A stretch of DNA of 64,000 bases from Streptomyces sp. NRRL S-31. GTDB taxonomy: Bacteria > Actinomycetota > Actinomycetes > Streptomycetales > Streptomycetaceae. Shown here piece by piece: positions 10,201 through 17,943 of this stretch. The notes below the pieces were generated by a model that saw nothing but the letters and a program-made list of their open reading frames with translations, made no database searches and was not told the DNA's origin. The translations under genes were made by a program, and so were the position numbers. Within the stretch, counting starts at the first letter, position 1. Each line of letters opens with the position of its first letter. The stretch lies in the NCBI RefSeq assembly GCF_000718775.1, contig NZ_JOCB01000026.1, positions 14,872-78,871 of the forward strand. The letters are read 5' to 3'.

Positions 10201-13200
10201 ATCTCGCTCATCGGGTACCGCCGGTGCGGCAGCAGCGCGGTCTCCGCTCGGTAGGCGGCGCGCACCAGGTCCGCCCAGCTGCCGTCGCCGACGCGGACGC
10301 GGAACGGGACGGTGTTGAGGAACAGGCCGGTGACGCGGTCCCCGTCGGCGGTCTCGGGCCGGCCGCTGTGCTCGTATCCGGTGAGGACGTCGTCCGTGCC
10401 GGTGACCAGGGCCAGCACGGCCAGGTGGGCGGCCATCAGCACGGATTTCACGGGGACGTTCAGCTGCCCGGCCACCCGGGTCACGCCGGCGGGGACGCCG
10501 TCCGGCAGCGGGACGTCGTGCTGGGCGACGCCGTCGGTGCCGGCCGCGCCGGGCAGGCGGGGCAGCCGGCCGCCCTCGTGGCCGTCGAGGAGGTCGTCCC
10601 AGAAGGCCCGGCTCGCCGCGGATGCGGCCGCTTCGCGCTCCAGCCGTACGAAGTCCTGGTAGCCGGTGCCGAGCGGGGTGAGGCTCGGGGCGCGGCCGGC
10701 GCGCAGCGCCAGGTAGGCGGCGAACAGGTCGTGGTGCACGACGCTGACGCTCCAGCCGTCCAGCGCCGCCGCGTGGTAACTGAGGCTGTACTGGTACCCC
10801 TGCTCGCCCAGCAGGTGCAGGGCGACGCGGACCAGGCCGCCCGTCTCCGGCCGGAAGCCGCGGGCGAGTTCACGGGCGTAGTGGTCGTCCAGGGCGCGTT
10901 CCCGTGCCGCCTCGTCCAGGTGGGACAGGTCGGTGACCTCGACCGGGTCGGGGGTGTCACCGTGCACGATCTGCACGGGTTGGCTGTAGCCGGAGACGTG
11001 GAGCGAGGTGCGGAGCATGGGGTGGCGGGCGGCCACCAGGGCGGCGGCGGCGCGGAACGCCTCCGGGTCCGGCGGCTCGGGGACGCGGAAGCTGACGATG
11101 TCGTGGTAGAGCCCCGGGCGGTGCCCGGTCAGTTCGACCTCGTACAGCAGACCGGTCTGGAGGGCGGAGAGGGGGTAGGCGTCCTGCGCGTCGGGGGGCA
11201 GGCGCGGTACGTCGGCGGGGGCGAGCAGGGCGAGCGGGCGGGTGGCGCCGGGGTCCTGACCCTCCCGCCGGACGCGGGGTTCCAGCGCGGCGAGCGTGGG
11301 ATGGGCGAACAGGTCCTGGAAGGAGAAGTCGAGCCCGGCGCGGCGGGCTTCGGCGAGCACCCGCACCATCATGATCGAGTCGCCGCCGAGGGCGAAGAAG
11401 TTGTCGTCGAGTCCGATGTCCCGGACGCCCAGCACCCGGGCCCAGATGTCCGCGAGCCGGACGGCCGTCTCGCCGGCGGGTGCGCGCCGCCGTGTGCGGG
11501 GGGCGGCGGGCCGGGGCGGCGGGAGGGCCGCCGTGTCCCGCTTGCCGTTGTGGGTGGTGGGGATCGCGGGCACGGTGACGACGGTGCCCGGGACCATGTA
11601 CGGGGGCAGTTCGGTCGCCAGCCGGTCGCGCAGCGCCTCCTCGTCGTAGCCGTCGCCGGGGACGACGTAGGCGCACAGCCGGCGGTGGCCCGCGGGGTCG
11701 GCGACCGCGACGACGGCGCAGGCGGTGACGCCGGGTGTGCCCTCGGCGACGTGCTCGATCTCGGCGGGTTCGACGCGGTAGCCGCGGATCTTGATCTGGG
11801 TGTCGAGCCGGCCCAGGTACTCCAGCGTGCCGTCCGGCAGCCAGCGGGCCAGGTCTCCGGTCCGGTAGATCCGGCCGCCGGGGAGTTCCGGGTCCTCGGT
11901 GAAACGCTCGGCGGTCAGTTCGGGCGAGCCGAGGTAGCCGCGGGCCAGGCCGGCGCCGCCGACGCACAGCTCGCCCGGGGTGCCGATGGGGGCGGTGGTG
12001 CCGGCGCGGGTCCGCACCCGCAGCAGCAGGTTGTCGATGGGGCGGCCCAGCGGGACGGGCCGGCGCGGGTCGGTGTCCGCGCAGGGGAAGTGCGTCACGT
12101 CGACCGCGGCCTCCGTGGGGCCGTAGAGGTTGACGAGCGAGGTGCCGTACGGCTCGGTGAGCAGTTCCGCGAAGCGCAGGGCGTGCGGGGTGCCCAGCGC
12201 CTCGCCGCTGGCGAACACCCGGCGCAGCGTGGCCAGTGCGGCGCTGTCCTCCGCGACGTAGTGGAGGAACGCCTGGAGCATGGACGGCACGAAGTGCGTG
12301 GTGGTGACCCGGTGTTCGGCGATACGGGCGACCAGGGCCGCCGGGTCCCGCTCCCGGCCCGGCGGCAGGGTGCACACGGAGGCCCCGGCCAGTGCCCACC
12401 AGAAGATCTCCCACACGGAGACGTCGAAGGTGAACGGCGTCTTGTGCAGGACGACGTCGTCCTCGGTCAGCGGGTACGCGCGCTGCATCCACACCAGCCG
12501 GTTGACGACGGCGCGGTGCTCCAGCATCACACCCTTGGGGCGTCCGGTGGAGCCCGAGGTGTAGATGACGTAGCAGAGGTCGTCCGGGCCGGCGCCGTCC
12601 GCGGGGGCCGGCGCGTCGCCGTCGAGGGCGCCGGGCGCGGTGGCGTCCACGAAGGTGCCGGTGAACGGCAGTGCCGCGCGGGCCGCCGGGTCGCCGACCA
12701 CGACCTGTGCCGCGCTGTCTTCCATTAGGTGGGCCACGCGGTTGGCGGGGAGCGTCGGGTCGATGGGCAGGTAGGCCCCGCCGGCCTTGAGCACGGCGTA
12801 GACCGCGGTGAGCGCGAGCGGGCCGCGGGGCAGGCAGACGCCGACGATCGTGCCCGGCCGCACCCCGGCCTCCCGCAGCCGGTGGGCGAGCCGGTCGGTC
12901 CGCCGGTCGAGTTCGGCGTAGGTGGTGCCGTCGTCGCGGATCGCGATCCGCTCGGGGGTCCGGGCCGCCTGGCCGGTGAGGAAGCCGTGCAGGGTCGCGT
13001 CGGCGGGCAGGTCCGCCGCGGTGGCGTTGAAGCGGTCGATCGCCTCGCGTTCGGCGGGGTCGGCGTCGAGGAGGGGGCCGAAGGGGGCGTCCGGCTCCCG
13101 GGTGGTGGCGGTCAGCAGCCGGACGTAGGCGCCGGCCAGCCGGACGGCGGTGGCCCGGGTGAACAGGTCGGTCCGGTAGCGCAGGACGAGCCGCGGCCGT

Positions 13201-13763
13201 GCCGCGCGCAGCCGTACGTCCCACTGGAGGACGCACCCGGCGCGGTCGGCCTCCGCGGCGGGCAGTTCGCCGTCGGCGCCGGCCGCGAGGTCGGTGGGGA
13301 AGCGGCCCTCGGTCCGCAGCAGGTGCCCCACCGGGATGTCGAGGTGCCCGGTCGCCTCCTGGTAGGCCGCGCGCGCGGCGCCGAGCAGGGTGCGCAGCGT
13401 GCCGTCGCGGGTGACGGTCAGGCCCAGCGGGAAGGCGGTCGCCCGTCCGGTGCCGGGGTCCGTGTGGCCGGTGACGACCTGGACCCGTGTGGTGTCGGTG
13501 GCCCGGGCCGCCAGCAGCGCGAGGACGGCGCCGGTCAGCACGTGGGCCAGGGCGGACCGGTCCCGGGTCAGCTCCCGGCAGCGGGCCGCGCGGTCGGCGG
13601 GCAGTGGGACGACGACCCGGTTGTGGGCCGGGTCCGGGGTGTGGGTGAGGAAGTCGCGCGGCAGCAGCGTCGGCTGTTCCCAGGCGGCGAGGCGGGACCG
13701 CCAGTACTCGGCCTGCTCCGGGTGGGTCTGCAAGGCCCGGCTGAGCTGGAACGGGGTGGTCAT
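7287..13763 (-). CDS. NRPS: C-lobe - A(Ser) - PCP - C - A(basic?) - PCP - TE
   Basis: 2158 aa. Residues 1-235 look like only the C-terminal lobe of a condensation domain and have no HHxxxDG. A1 spans about 240-750; by hand alignment its pocket reads D-V-W-H-F-S-L-V-D, the EntF serine code. PCP1 has S796. The C domain (860-1290) has YHAAALDG (996-1003), so the first His is replaced but the catalytic second His is kept. A2 (1305-1815) reads D-I-W-E-L-T-A-D-D; the acidic E278 and D331 positions suit a short basic amino acid such as diaminopropionate. PCP2 has S1867. The TE (1935-2155) has GHSAG, an Asp in DDDPLT and a His in HGGHH. ATG 13763, preceded by AAGGA, is preferred over GTG 13790. The substrate calls are predictions; the domain order is clear. 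Confidence 0.93.
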   Translation of the reverse strand: MTTPFQLSRALQTHPEQAEYWRSRLAAWEQPTLLPRDFLTHTPDPAHNRVVVPLPADRAARCRELTRDRSALAHVLTGAVLALLAARATDTTRVQVVTGHTDPGTGRATAFPLGLTVTRDGTLRTLLGAARAAYQEATGHLDIPVGHLLRTEGRFPTDLAAGADGELPAAEADRAGCVLQWDVRLRAARPRLVLRYRTDLFTRATAVRLAGAYVRLLTATTREPDAPFGPLLDADPAEREAIDRFNATAADLPADATLHGFLTGQAARTPERIAIRDDGTTYAELDRRTDRLAHRLREAGVRPGTIVGVCLPRGPLALTAVYAVLKAGGAYLPIDPTLPANRVAHLMEDSAAQVVVGDPAARAALPFTGTFVDATAPGALDGDAPAPADGAGPDDLCYVIYTSGSTGRPKGVMLEHRAVVNRLVWMQRAYPLTEDDVVLHKTPFTFDVSVWEIFWWALAGASVCTLPPGRERDPAALVARIAEHRVTTTHFVPSMLQAFLHYVAEDSAALATLRRVFASGEALGTPHALRFAELLTEPYGTSLVNLYGPTEAAVDVTHFPCADTDPRRPVPLGRPIDNLLLRVRTRAGTTAPIGTPGELCVGGAGLARGYLGSPELTAERFTEDPELPGGRIYRTGDLARWLPDGTLEYLGRLDTQIKIRGYRVEPAEIEHVAEGTPGVTACAVVAVADPAGHRRLCAYVVPGDGYDEEALRDRLATELPPYMVPGTVVTVPAIPTTHNGKRDTAALPPPRPAAPRTRRRAPAGETAVRLADIWARVLGVRDIGLDDNFFALGGDSIMMVRVLAEARRAGLDFSFQDLFAHPTLAALEPRVRREGQDPGATRPLALLAPADVPRLPPDAQDAYPLSALQTGLLYEVELTGHRPGLYHDIVSFRVPEPPDPEAFRAAAALVAARHPMLRTSLHVSGYSQPVQIVHGDTPDPVEVTDLSHLDEAARERALDDHYARELARGFRPETGGLVRVALHLLGEQGYQYSLSYHAAALDGWSVSVVHHDLFAAYLALRAGRAPSLTPLGTGYQDFVRLEREAAASAASRAFWDDLLDGHEGGRLPRLPGAAGTDGVAQHDVPLPDGVPAGVTRVAGQLNVPVKSVLMAAHLAVLALVTGTDDVLTGYEHSGRPETADGDRVTGLFLNTVPFRVRVGDGSWADLVRAAYRAETALLPHRRYPMSEMKRHRSTREPLFEAVFNFTHFHVLDELRREHGLRLERGRVASETEFPFRAEFWQDAFTGTVALSLHHHPGEFPPEQIQRIAGYYRRALELLVTDPDAGVRDVSLLGGPERALLADFAGPARELPPGGLLGLFAAQVAARPRTTAVQHGTHTLDYRELDDRSARLAARLAAAGVRPGDVVAVPMDRGIPWAVTVLAVLRLGAVYLPQDPGDPAERLRAMLTRSACRHVLTTAGHRDTLERALAAADGTGPAVLDYAEPADGDDDPAPARPAVPGPAPAPADPAYLIFTSGSTGEPKGALVHHRGMLNHLLAKTDALRLTGDDVVAQVATQCFDISVWQLLAAWLVGGRTVIYGADVVTDLPAFAQALQDDAVSVLEVVPSFLDALLGELDLRPRELTALRWNLVTGEAFPPALSRRWFDRYDVPMVNAYGPTETSDDVTHHILTAPATGKRVPVGRPIANTGIHVVGPDGRHVPVGTYGEILVTGTAVGLGYLNDPERTARAFVPNTLDDTSAVLYRTGDIGRWLPGGVLDCAGRRDHQTKVRGHRVEPGEVEGALARVPGVDHAVVLPRRDGGRDLLAAWYTGTADPRPEALRAALARFLPRYLLPDVFERLDAFPVTRNGKVDRAALGRRPLDTAVRPAAPPPENEAEAGMTAAFADVLGLPVDRVGVTDSFFDLGGHSLAAMRLAARLPGGLTLRDVVAHPTARALARRAPHPTAPDRAGEPLTDLTGLTGLTVNAGPGPDGPPATVVCFPFAGGTPASYLELTRALHRTGAPVRVLAADYAGTGPAGLAALLAGRAEGPLVLLGHSAGAAPALDTAFALRAAGRAPDHVFLVASVPRADAPGDPREHLGRTDEEVLDWLARNAGPDAVTALPADRRHRLAEDFRQDTAAAARSWARLSALPPQAVLDGPVTLLLADDDPLTRDHAQHAHRWARFTGAFTLSPVAHGGHHLNATRPDLLAEQVRKAVGP

Positions 13764-13795
13764 GGTGTCCTTCGTCTGCGTCGTGGGCACGGCGG

Positions 13796-16700
13796 TCAGA
13801 GGTCGAAGTCGGGCAGTCGCGCGGCCGGTGTCGCGGTGTACGCCCGGCGCACCGGGGCCGTGGGATCGGTGAGCAGGTCGTCCAGGGCCGTCCGGTACTC
13901 GCCGAGGAGCAGGGCGGCGGACGCGTGGTCGTAGAGGTCGGTGGCGTACTCCAGGTCCAGCCGGAGTCCGTCGGGCCCCGGGTACGCCTGGAGGTTGAGG
14001 TCGAACCGGGTGGTGCCCGGGTTCAGCAGCCGGGTGCGCGCGATCAGGCCGGCGCCGCGCAGGACGTGGAAGTCGATGTCCTGGAGGGCGAACAGCACGT
14101 CGAACAGCGGGTTGCGGCCGGGGTCGGGCGGCATTCCGAGCCGTCGTGCCAGTCGCGGGTACGGCGGTCCCTGGTGAGACAGGGCCCCGATGGCGAGCCG
14201 GTCCGCCTGGGCCACCAGCGCGTCCAGCGTGGTGTCCTCGGTGAGCCGCACCCGCAGACAGGCCGTGTTGACGAACATGCCCACGACGTCGGCGAATTCG
14301 GGGCGGGTCCGGCCGCTGGTGGGGGTTCCCACGACGAAGTCGGTGCGTCCGGAGAGCCGGGCCAGCGCGGCGGCCCAGGCGGCGAACAGCACGCCGAACG
14401 GTGTGGTGCGGTGGCGTCGGGCGGCCGTCCGGACCGCGGCGTGGCGGCCGGCGTCCAGCACGGCGCTCGTCACGGCGCCCCGGGCGGCCCGGTGGGCCCC
14501 GCGGGGGCGGTCGACGGGCAGCACGGGTTCGGTCGGCACGTCCGACAATTGGCGCAGCCAGTAGTCCTCGTGGTCGGCGTCGGCGCCCCGGTCCGCGCGT
14601 TCGCGGGCCCAGCGGGCCGCCGTGCGGTAGCCGGCGGCCCGCTCGGGCGGCTCCTCGCCGCCGTACGCGGCCAGGAGCCGCGTCAGGAGCAGTCGCAGCG
14701 AGACGCCGTCGAAGACGATGTGGTGGGTGTCGAGGTACAGCTCGTGCCGGTCCTCGGCTCCGGTGCGTACGAGCAGGGCGCGCAGCAGCGGGGAGCCGTC
14801 GGGCCGGTCGGGCGCGAAGGGGCGTACGAACCCGGTGACGGCGGCTTCGTCGGGCGCGTCCAGGAAGGTGAACTCCGGTGCGCCGGGTGCCGCCGGTTCC
14901 TGCCGTACGCCGGTGCCGTCGACGGTGAACCGCATCCGCAGTGCCTCTTCGTGGGCGACGACCGAGGTGAGCGCGTCCCTGAGCCGCCCGGCATCGAGCG
15001 GCCCGGTGAGTTCCACCGCGACGGGGACGTTGTAGGCGAGGGAGTCGGGTTCCGCCTGCCAGACGGCGAACAGGCCCTGCTGGGCGGGGTGGAGGGGGGC
15101 CGGGCCGGGGGCCGGGCCGGGGAGGTCGTCCGCGGGGGCGGGGGCGGCCGTCGCCACGGCGCGTGCCATCGCGTCGAGGGTGGGCGCGGCGAACGCCTCG
15201 GCGTAGCCGAGCCGCACGGACGCGTCGCGCTGGAGCCGGCCCAGGAGCACGCCGAGCCGCAGCGAATCGCCGCCCAGCAGGAAGAAGTCGGCGTCGGGTC
15301 CGAGGTCCGCGGCGTCCAGTTCCAGGACGTCCGCCCAGAGCCGGGCCAGCTCCTGTTCACCGTCGGTCGGTTCGCGCCGCCGTGCCCGTGGGGCGGGTTC
15401 GTCCGGCGGTACGGGCAGGGCGTGCCGGTCGACCTTGCCGTTCGCGCTCAGCGGCAGCCGGTCCAGCCGGACGAACCGGTCGGGGCAGAGGTAGCCGGGC
15501 AGCCGCTCGCGCAGCCGGCGGCGGATCACCGCGGCCTCCTCGTCGGGTGCGACCACGTACGCGGTCAGGGAGCGTTCCCCGCCGGGCTCCCCCATGACGC
15601 GGGTGTACGCGTCGGTCACGCCGGGCAGGGCCAGCAGCGCGGCGTTGACCTCGGCCGGTTCCACCAGGTGCCCGCGGATCTTGACCTGGTCGTCCCGCCG
15701 GCCGTGGAAGTGCAGCAGCCCGTCCCCGTCGGCGTGGACCAGGTCGCCGGTGCGGTAGTGGCGCACGCCGTCCAGGGTGACGAACGCGCGCTCGGTCAGG
15801 GCGGGATCGGCCAGGTAGCCGCGGGCGAGCCCGGCGCCGGCGACGTACAGCTCGCCGACGGTGCCGGCGGGCACCGGGCGGCCCCGCTCGTCGCAGATCC
15901 GGACGGTGGTGCCGGGCAGGGGCCGGCCGATCGGCAGCGGGCCCCGGACGCCGTCGGGTACCGGGAAGGTGGTGGTGAAGGTGGTGTTCTCGGTGGGGCC
16001 GTAGCCGTTGACGACGGTGAGGTCCGGGCAGGCCGCGCGCACGCGGGCCACGTGTCCGGGGGAGACGACGTCCCCGCCGGTCACCAGGGTGGTGAGGGAG
16101 CCGAAGGCGGCCGGGTGCTCCCGCGCGACACGGTGGAAGAGCGGGGCGGTGACCCAGGCCAGGGTGATGCCGCCGTCCCGCAGCGCCTGTCCGAGGCGCC
16201 AGGGCACGACGGCCGTCTCGTGGTCGACGACGTGTAGCGAGGCGCCGTTCAGCAGGGCGCCCCAGATCTCGAAGGTCGCCGCGTCGAAGGCGAGCGACGC
16301 GGCCTGGAGCACGCGCTGCCGCGGTGAGAAGTCGAGGTAGTCGGTGTGCGTGACCAGCCGGAGCACACCGCGGTGTTCGACCATCACGCCCTTGGGCCGT
16401 CCGGTGCTGCCGGAGGTGAACATGACGTAGGCGAGCGGTGAGCGCCCGGCGGGGGCGGGCGGCGACGCGCCGTCGGGCTCCGGGGCGCCGTCGCCGGCGG
16501 CGAGGCGGGACAGCTCCCCCAGGCCGTGGGTGGTGGCCGGCCCGGGGGCCGTGAACCGCTCGCGGACCCGGTCGGGGCAGACCACCAGGCGCAGCCGCGC
16601 CGCTTCGGTGATCCGGGCGAGGCGGTCCGCGGGGTGGGCCGGGTCGAGGGGCACGTAGGCCCCGCCGGCGAGGACGACGGCGAGCAGCGCCACGATGGAG

Positions 16701-16912
16701 TCGGCGGACCTGTCGAAGGCCAGGCCGACCGGGGTCTCGCGGGTCACGCCCAGCCGGCGCAGTCCGGCCGCGGCCGTCGCCGCGCGCCGGTGGAGCTGAC
16801 GGTAGGTCAGGACCGTGTCCCCGGCGACGACCGCCGGGGACACGGGACGGGCGCGGACCTGTGCGCGGAAACGGTCCTCGATCAATCCGTCCCAGGACGG
16901 AGGGTGACTCAT
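13796..16912 (-). CDS. NRPS: A(Val-like) - PCP - C
   Basis: 1038 aa. The A domain (about 1-510) has FTSGSTGRPKG, NGYGPTE, YRTGDL and NGKVD; by hand alignment its pocket reads D-A-F-W-V-G-G-T-F, one residue from the gramicidin S valine code. PCP has S550 in GGDS. A complete C domain fills 605-1025, with HHIVFDG at 730-736. With no condensation domain before it, this protein should start the chain, and its terminal C domain should pass the residue to the serine module of the next protein. It is the first gene of the leftward operon, about 345 nt downstream of the predicted transcription start, and its stop is 32 bp before the next NRPS start. The start codon position is good to within a base or two. 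Confidence 0.92.
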   Translation of the reverse strand: MSHPPSWDGLIEDRFRAQVRARPVSPAVVAGDTVLTYRQLHRRAATAAAGLRRLGVTRETPVGLAFDRSADSIVALLAVVLAGGAYVPLDPAHPADRLARITEAARLRLVVCPDRVRERFTAPGPATTHGLGELSRLAAGDGAPEPDGASPPAPAGRSPLAYVMFTSGSTGRPKGVMVEHRGVLRLVTHTDYLDFSPRQRVLQAASLAFDAATFEIWGALLNGASLHVVDHETAVVPWRLGQALRDGGITLAWVTAPLFHRVAREHPAAFGSLTTLVTGGDVVSPGHVARVRAACPDLTVVNGYGPTENTTFTTTFPVPDGVRGPLPIGRPLPGTTVRICDERGRPVPAGTVGELYVAGAGLARGYLADPALTERAFVTLDGVRHYRTGDLVHADGDGLLHFHGRRDDQVKIRGHLVEPAEVNAALLALPGVTDAYTRVMGEPGGERSLTAYVVAPDEEAAVIRRRLRERLPGYLCPDRFVRLDRLPLSANGKVDRHALPVPPDEPAPRARRREPTDGEQELARLWADVLELDAADLGPDADFFLLGGDSLRLGVLLGRLQRDASVRLGYAEAFAAPTLDAMARAVATAAPAPADDLPGPAPGPAPLHPAQQGLFAVWQAEPDSLAYNVPVAVELTGPLDAGRLRDALTSVVAHEEALRMRFTVDGTGVRQEPAAPGAPEFTFLDAPDEAAVTGFVRPFAPDRPDGSPLLRALLVRTGAEDRHELYLDTHHIVFDGVSLRLLLTRLLAAYGGEEPPERAAGYRTAARWARERADRGADADHEDYWLRQLSDVPTEPVLPVDRPRGAHRAARGAVTSAVLDAGRHAAVRTAARRHRTTPFGVLFAAWAAALARLSGRTDFVVGTPTSGRTRPEFADVVGMFVNTACLRVRLTEDTTLDALVAQADRLAIGALSHQGPPYPRLARRLGMPPDPGRNPLFDVLFALQDIDFHVLRGAGLIARTRLLNPGTTRFDLNLQAYPGPDGLRLDLEYATDLYDHASAALLLGEYRTALDDLLTDPTAPVRRAYTATPAARLPDFDL

Positions 16913-17262
16913 GGCGTTCTCCAGGTGCGGCCGGACAACGGGCGGATCGGATGTCGACGTGGGATTCGCGGTTTCGGGAACGGCCGGGCGCACGAAGTGC
17001 GGGCATCGGGAGCCGAACCGCGGATATCGCGGCGGAACACCCGGATGTCGCGGCTGATCCCGGTTATCCGGGCGGGAAAGTCCGGGTGATCACCGGTGGC
17101 GACATCGTCCCGGTATTTCGCTGTGGGGGGCGTGACGCTCCTGGCCTGCACAGCGAACAGAAAGGTTCCACAAATGCCGCTCCCCCGTGCGGATTGACGG
17201 TCCCGGGCGAGTGCGCTTACGGACCGACTCGGCCAGTGGCACATACGCGGGCTGCCGCATCA

Positions 17263-17291
17263 CTTATACCTATACCCCCTAGGGGAAGCAA
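17263..17291 (-). promoter_or_regulatory. leftward NRPS promoter with CsoR-type operator in spacer
   Basis: On the minus strand, -35 TTGCTT (17291-17286) is separated by 17 nt from -10 TATAAG (17268-17263). The spacer contains the palindrome CCCCTAGGGG (17276-17285), and on the plus strand reads TACCC-CCTAG-GGGA (17273-17286). A CsoR tetramer bound here would block RNA polymerase until Cu(I) releases it. Confidence 0.75.
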
Positions 17292-17471
17292 GGTGTTCGG
17301 CCAGGGAGACGGAGGCTGTCCGTGCCGTTGTGAACCCTCGGATTACCGCTCGATTACCTGATCCCCGGTTGTGTCCCTGGCACAGGTGAGAGCGGCTTCG
17401 GTGCCTCTTTTCTCCCCAAGTGACCCCCTCCCCCGGCACTGTTCCGCCCTACGGAATAGCGATCTTCCCCG

Positions 17472-17497
17472 TTGACAACGGCTACCCCCGTAGGGTT
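17472..17497 (+). promoter_or_regulatory. rightward NRPS operator (CsoR-type) next to TTGACA
   Basis: TTGACA at 17472-17477 is followed by TACCC-CCGTA-GGGTT (17483-17497), which fits the TACCC-N5-GGGTA pattern with one mismatch. No good -10 is seen at 16-18 nt, so the exact start of transcription is uncertain; the operator match is clearer than the promoter. Confidence 0.6.
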
Positions 17498-17943
17498 TCC
17501 TCGGCACGGTCGCAACAGAGCACAGTCGGCGCCGGGTCGAGTACCGGGCAGAGCAACTGACGTTCGGTTGGAGATGGGGGACGGCAACGATGGAGACATC
17601 GATGATGCAGATACCGATCGCGTCCACAGATTGCCGCGTGTGACGGCGTAGCCGCGCTATCGACCGCACGGCCGCTGAACTCACCCATCCGTTTTTCCAG
17701 CGCCGGCTGACCCTTTTCCGGCTGTGGCCGCCGAGCCGTGTCCGCATGCCCTCGGCGTGCCGGGCGCGGCGGCTTCCGCCTTTCGAATCCCGCCCGTCAG
17801 CCAACGACACCAGCACACCGGCGCCTCGGCCTCCAGCCCGCTCCGCCCCGGGTCGGCGCGATCCCAGGCATCGATTCCGTCCCGCGCCGCCGTGCGTGGA
17901 CGGACAGTCAGCGTTCTCACACCCGCACTGGACGAGAGGACTC

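Larger units (their letters stand above)
16913..17943. other. 1-kb divergent control region between the two NRPS operons
   Basis: No convincing gene: open frames here lack third-position GC bias and recognisable domains. It holds a leftward promoter with a TACCC-N5-GGGGA palindrome in its spacer (17263-17291) and a second palindrome beside a TTGACA for the rightward operon (17472-17497). Both 5' leaders are long, about 345 nt leftward and about 440 nt rightward, leaving room for leader-level control that I cannot resolve. Confidence 0.75.

Noticed and set aside
7224..12728. 1834-codon plus-strand frame over the NRPS
   Set aside because: Low-complexity antisense shadow of a clear NRPS with intact domains.
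16909..17244. 111-codon leftward frame before the first NRPS gene
   Set aside because: Ends just inside the NRPS start and lies in its leader; composition is not coding-like. Only a leader peptide test could revive it.
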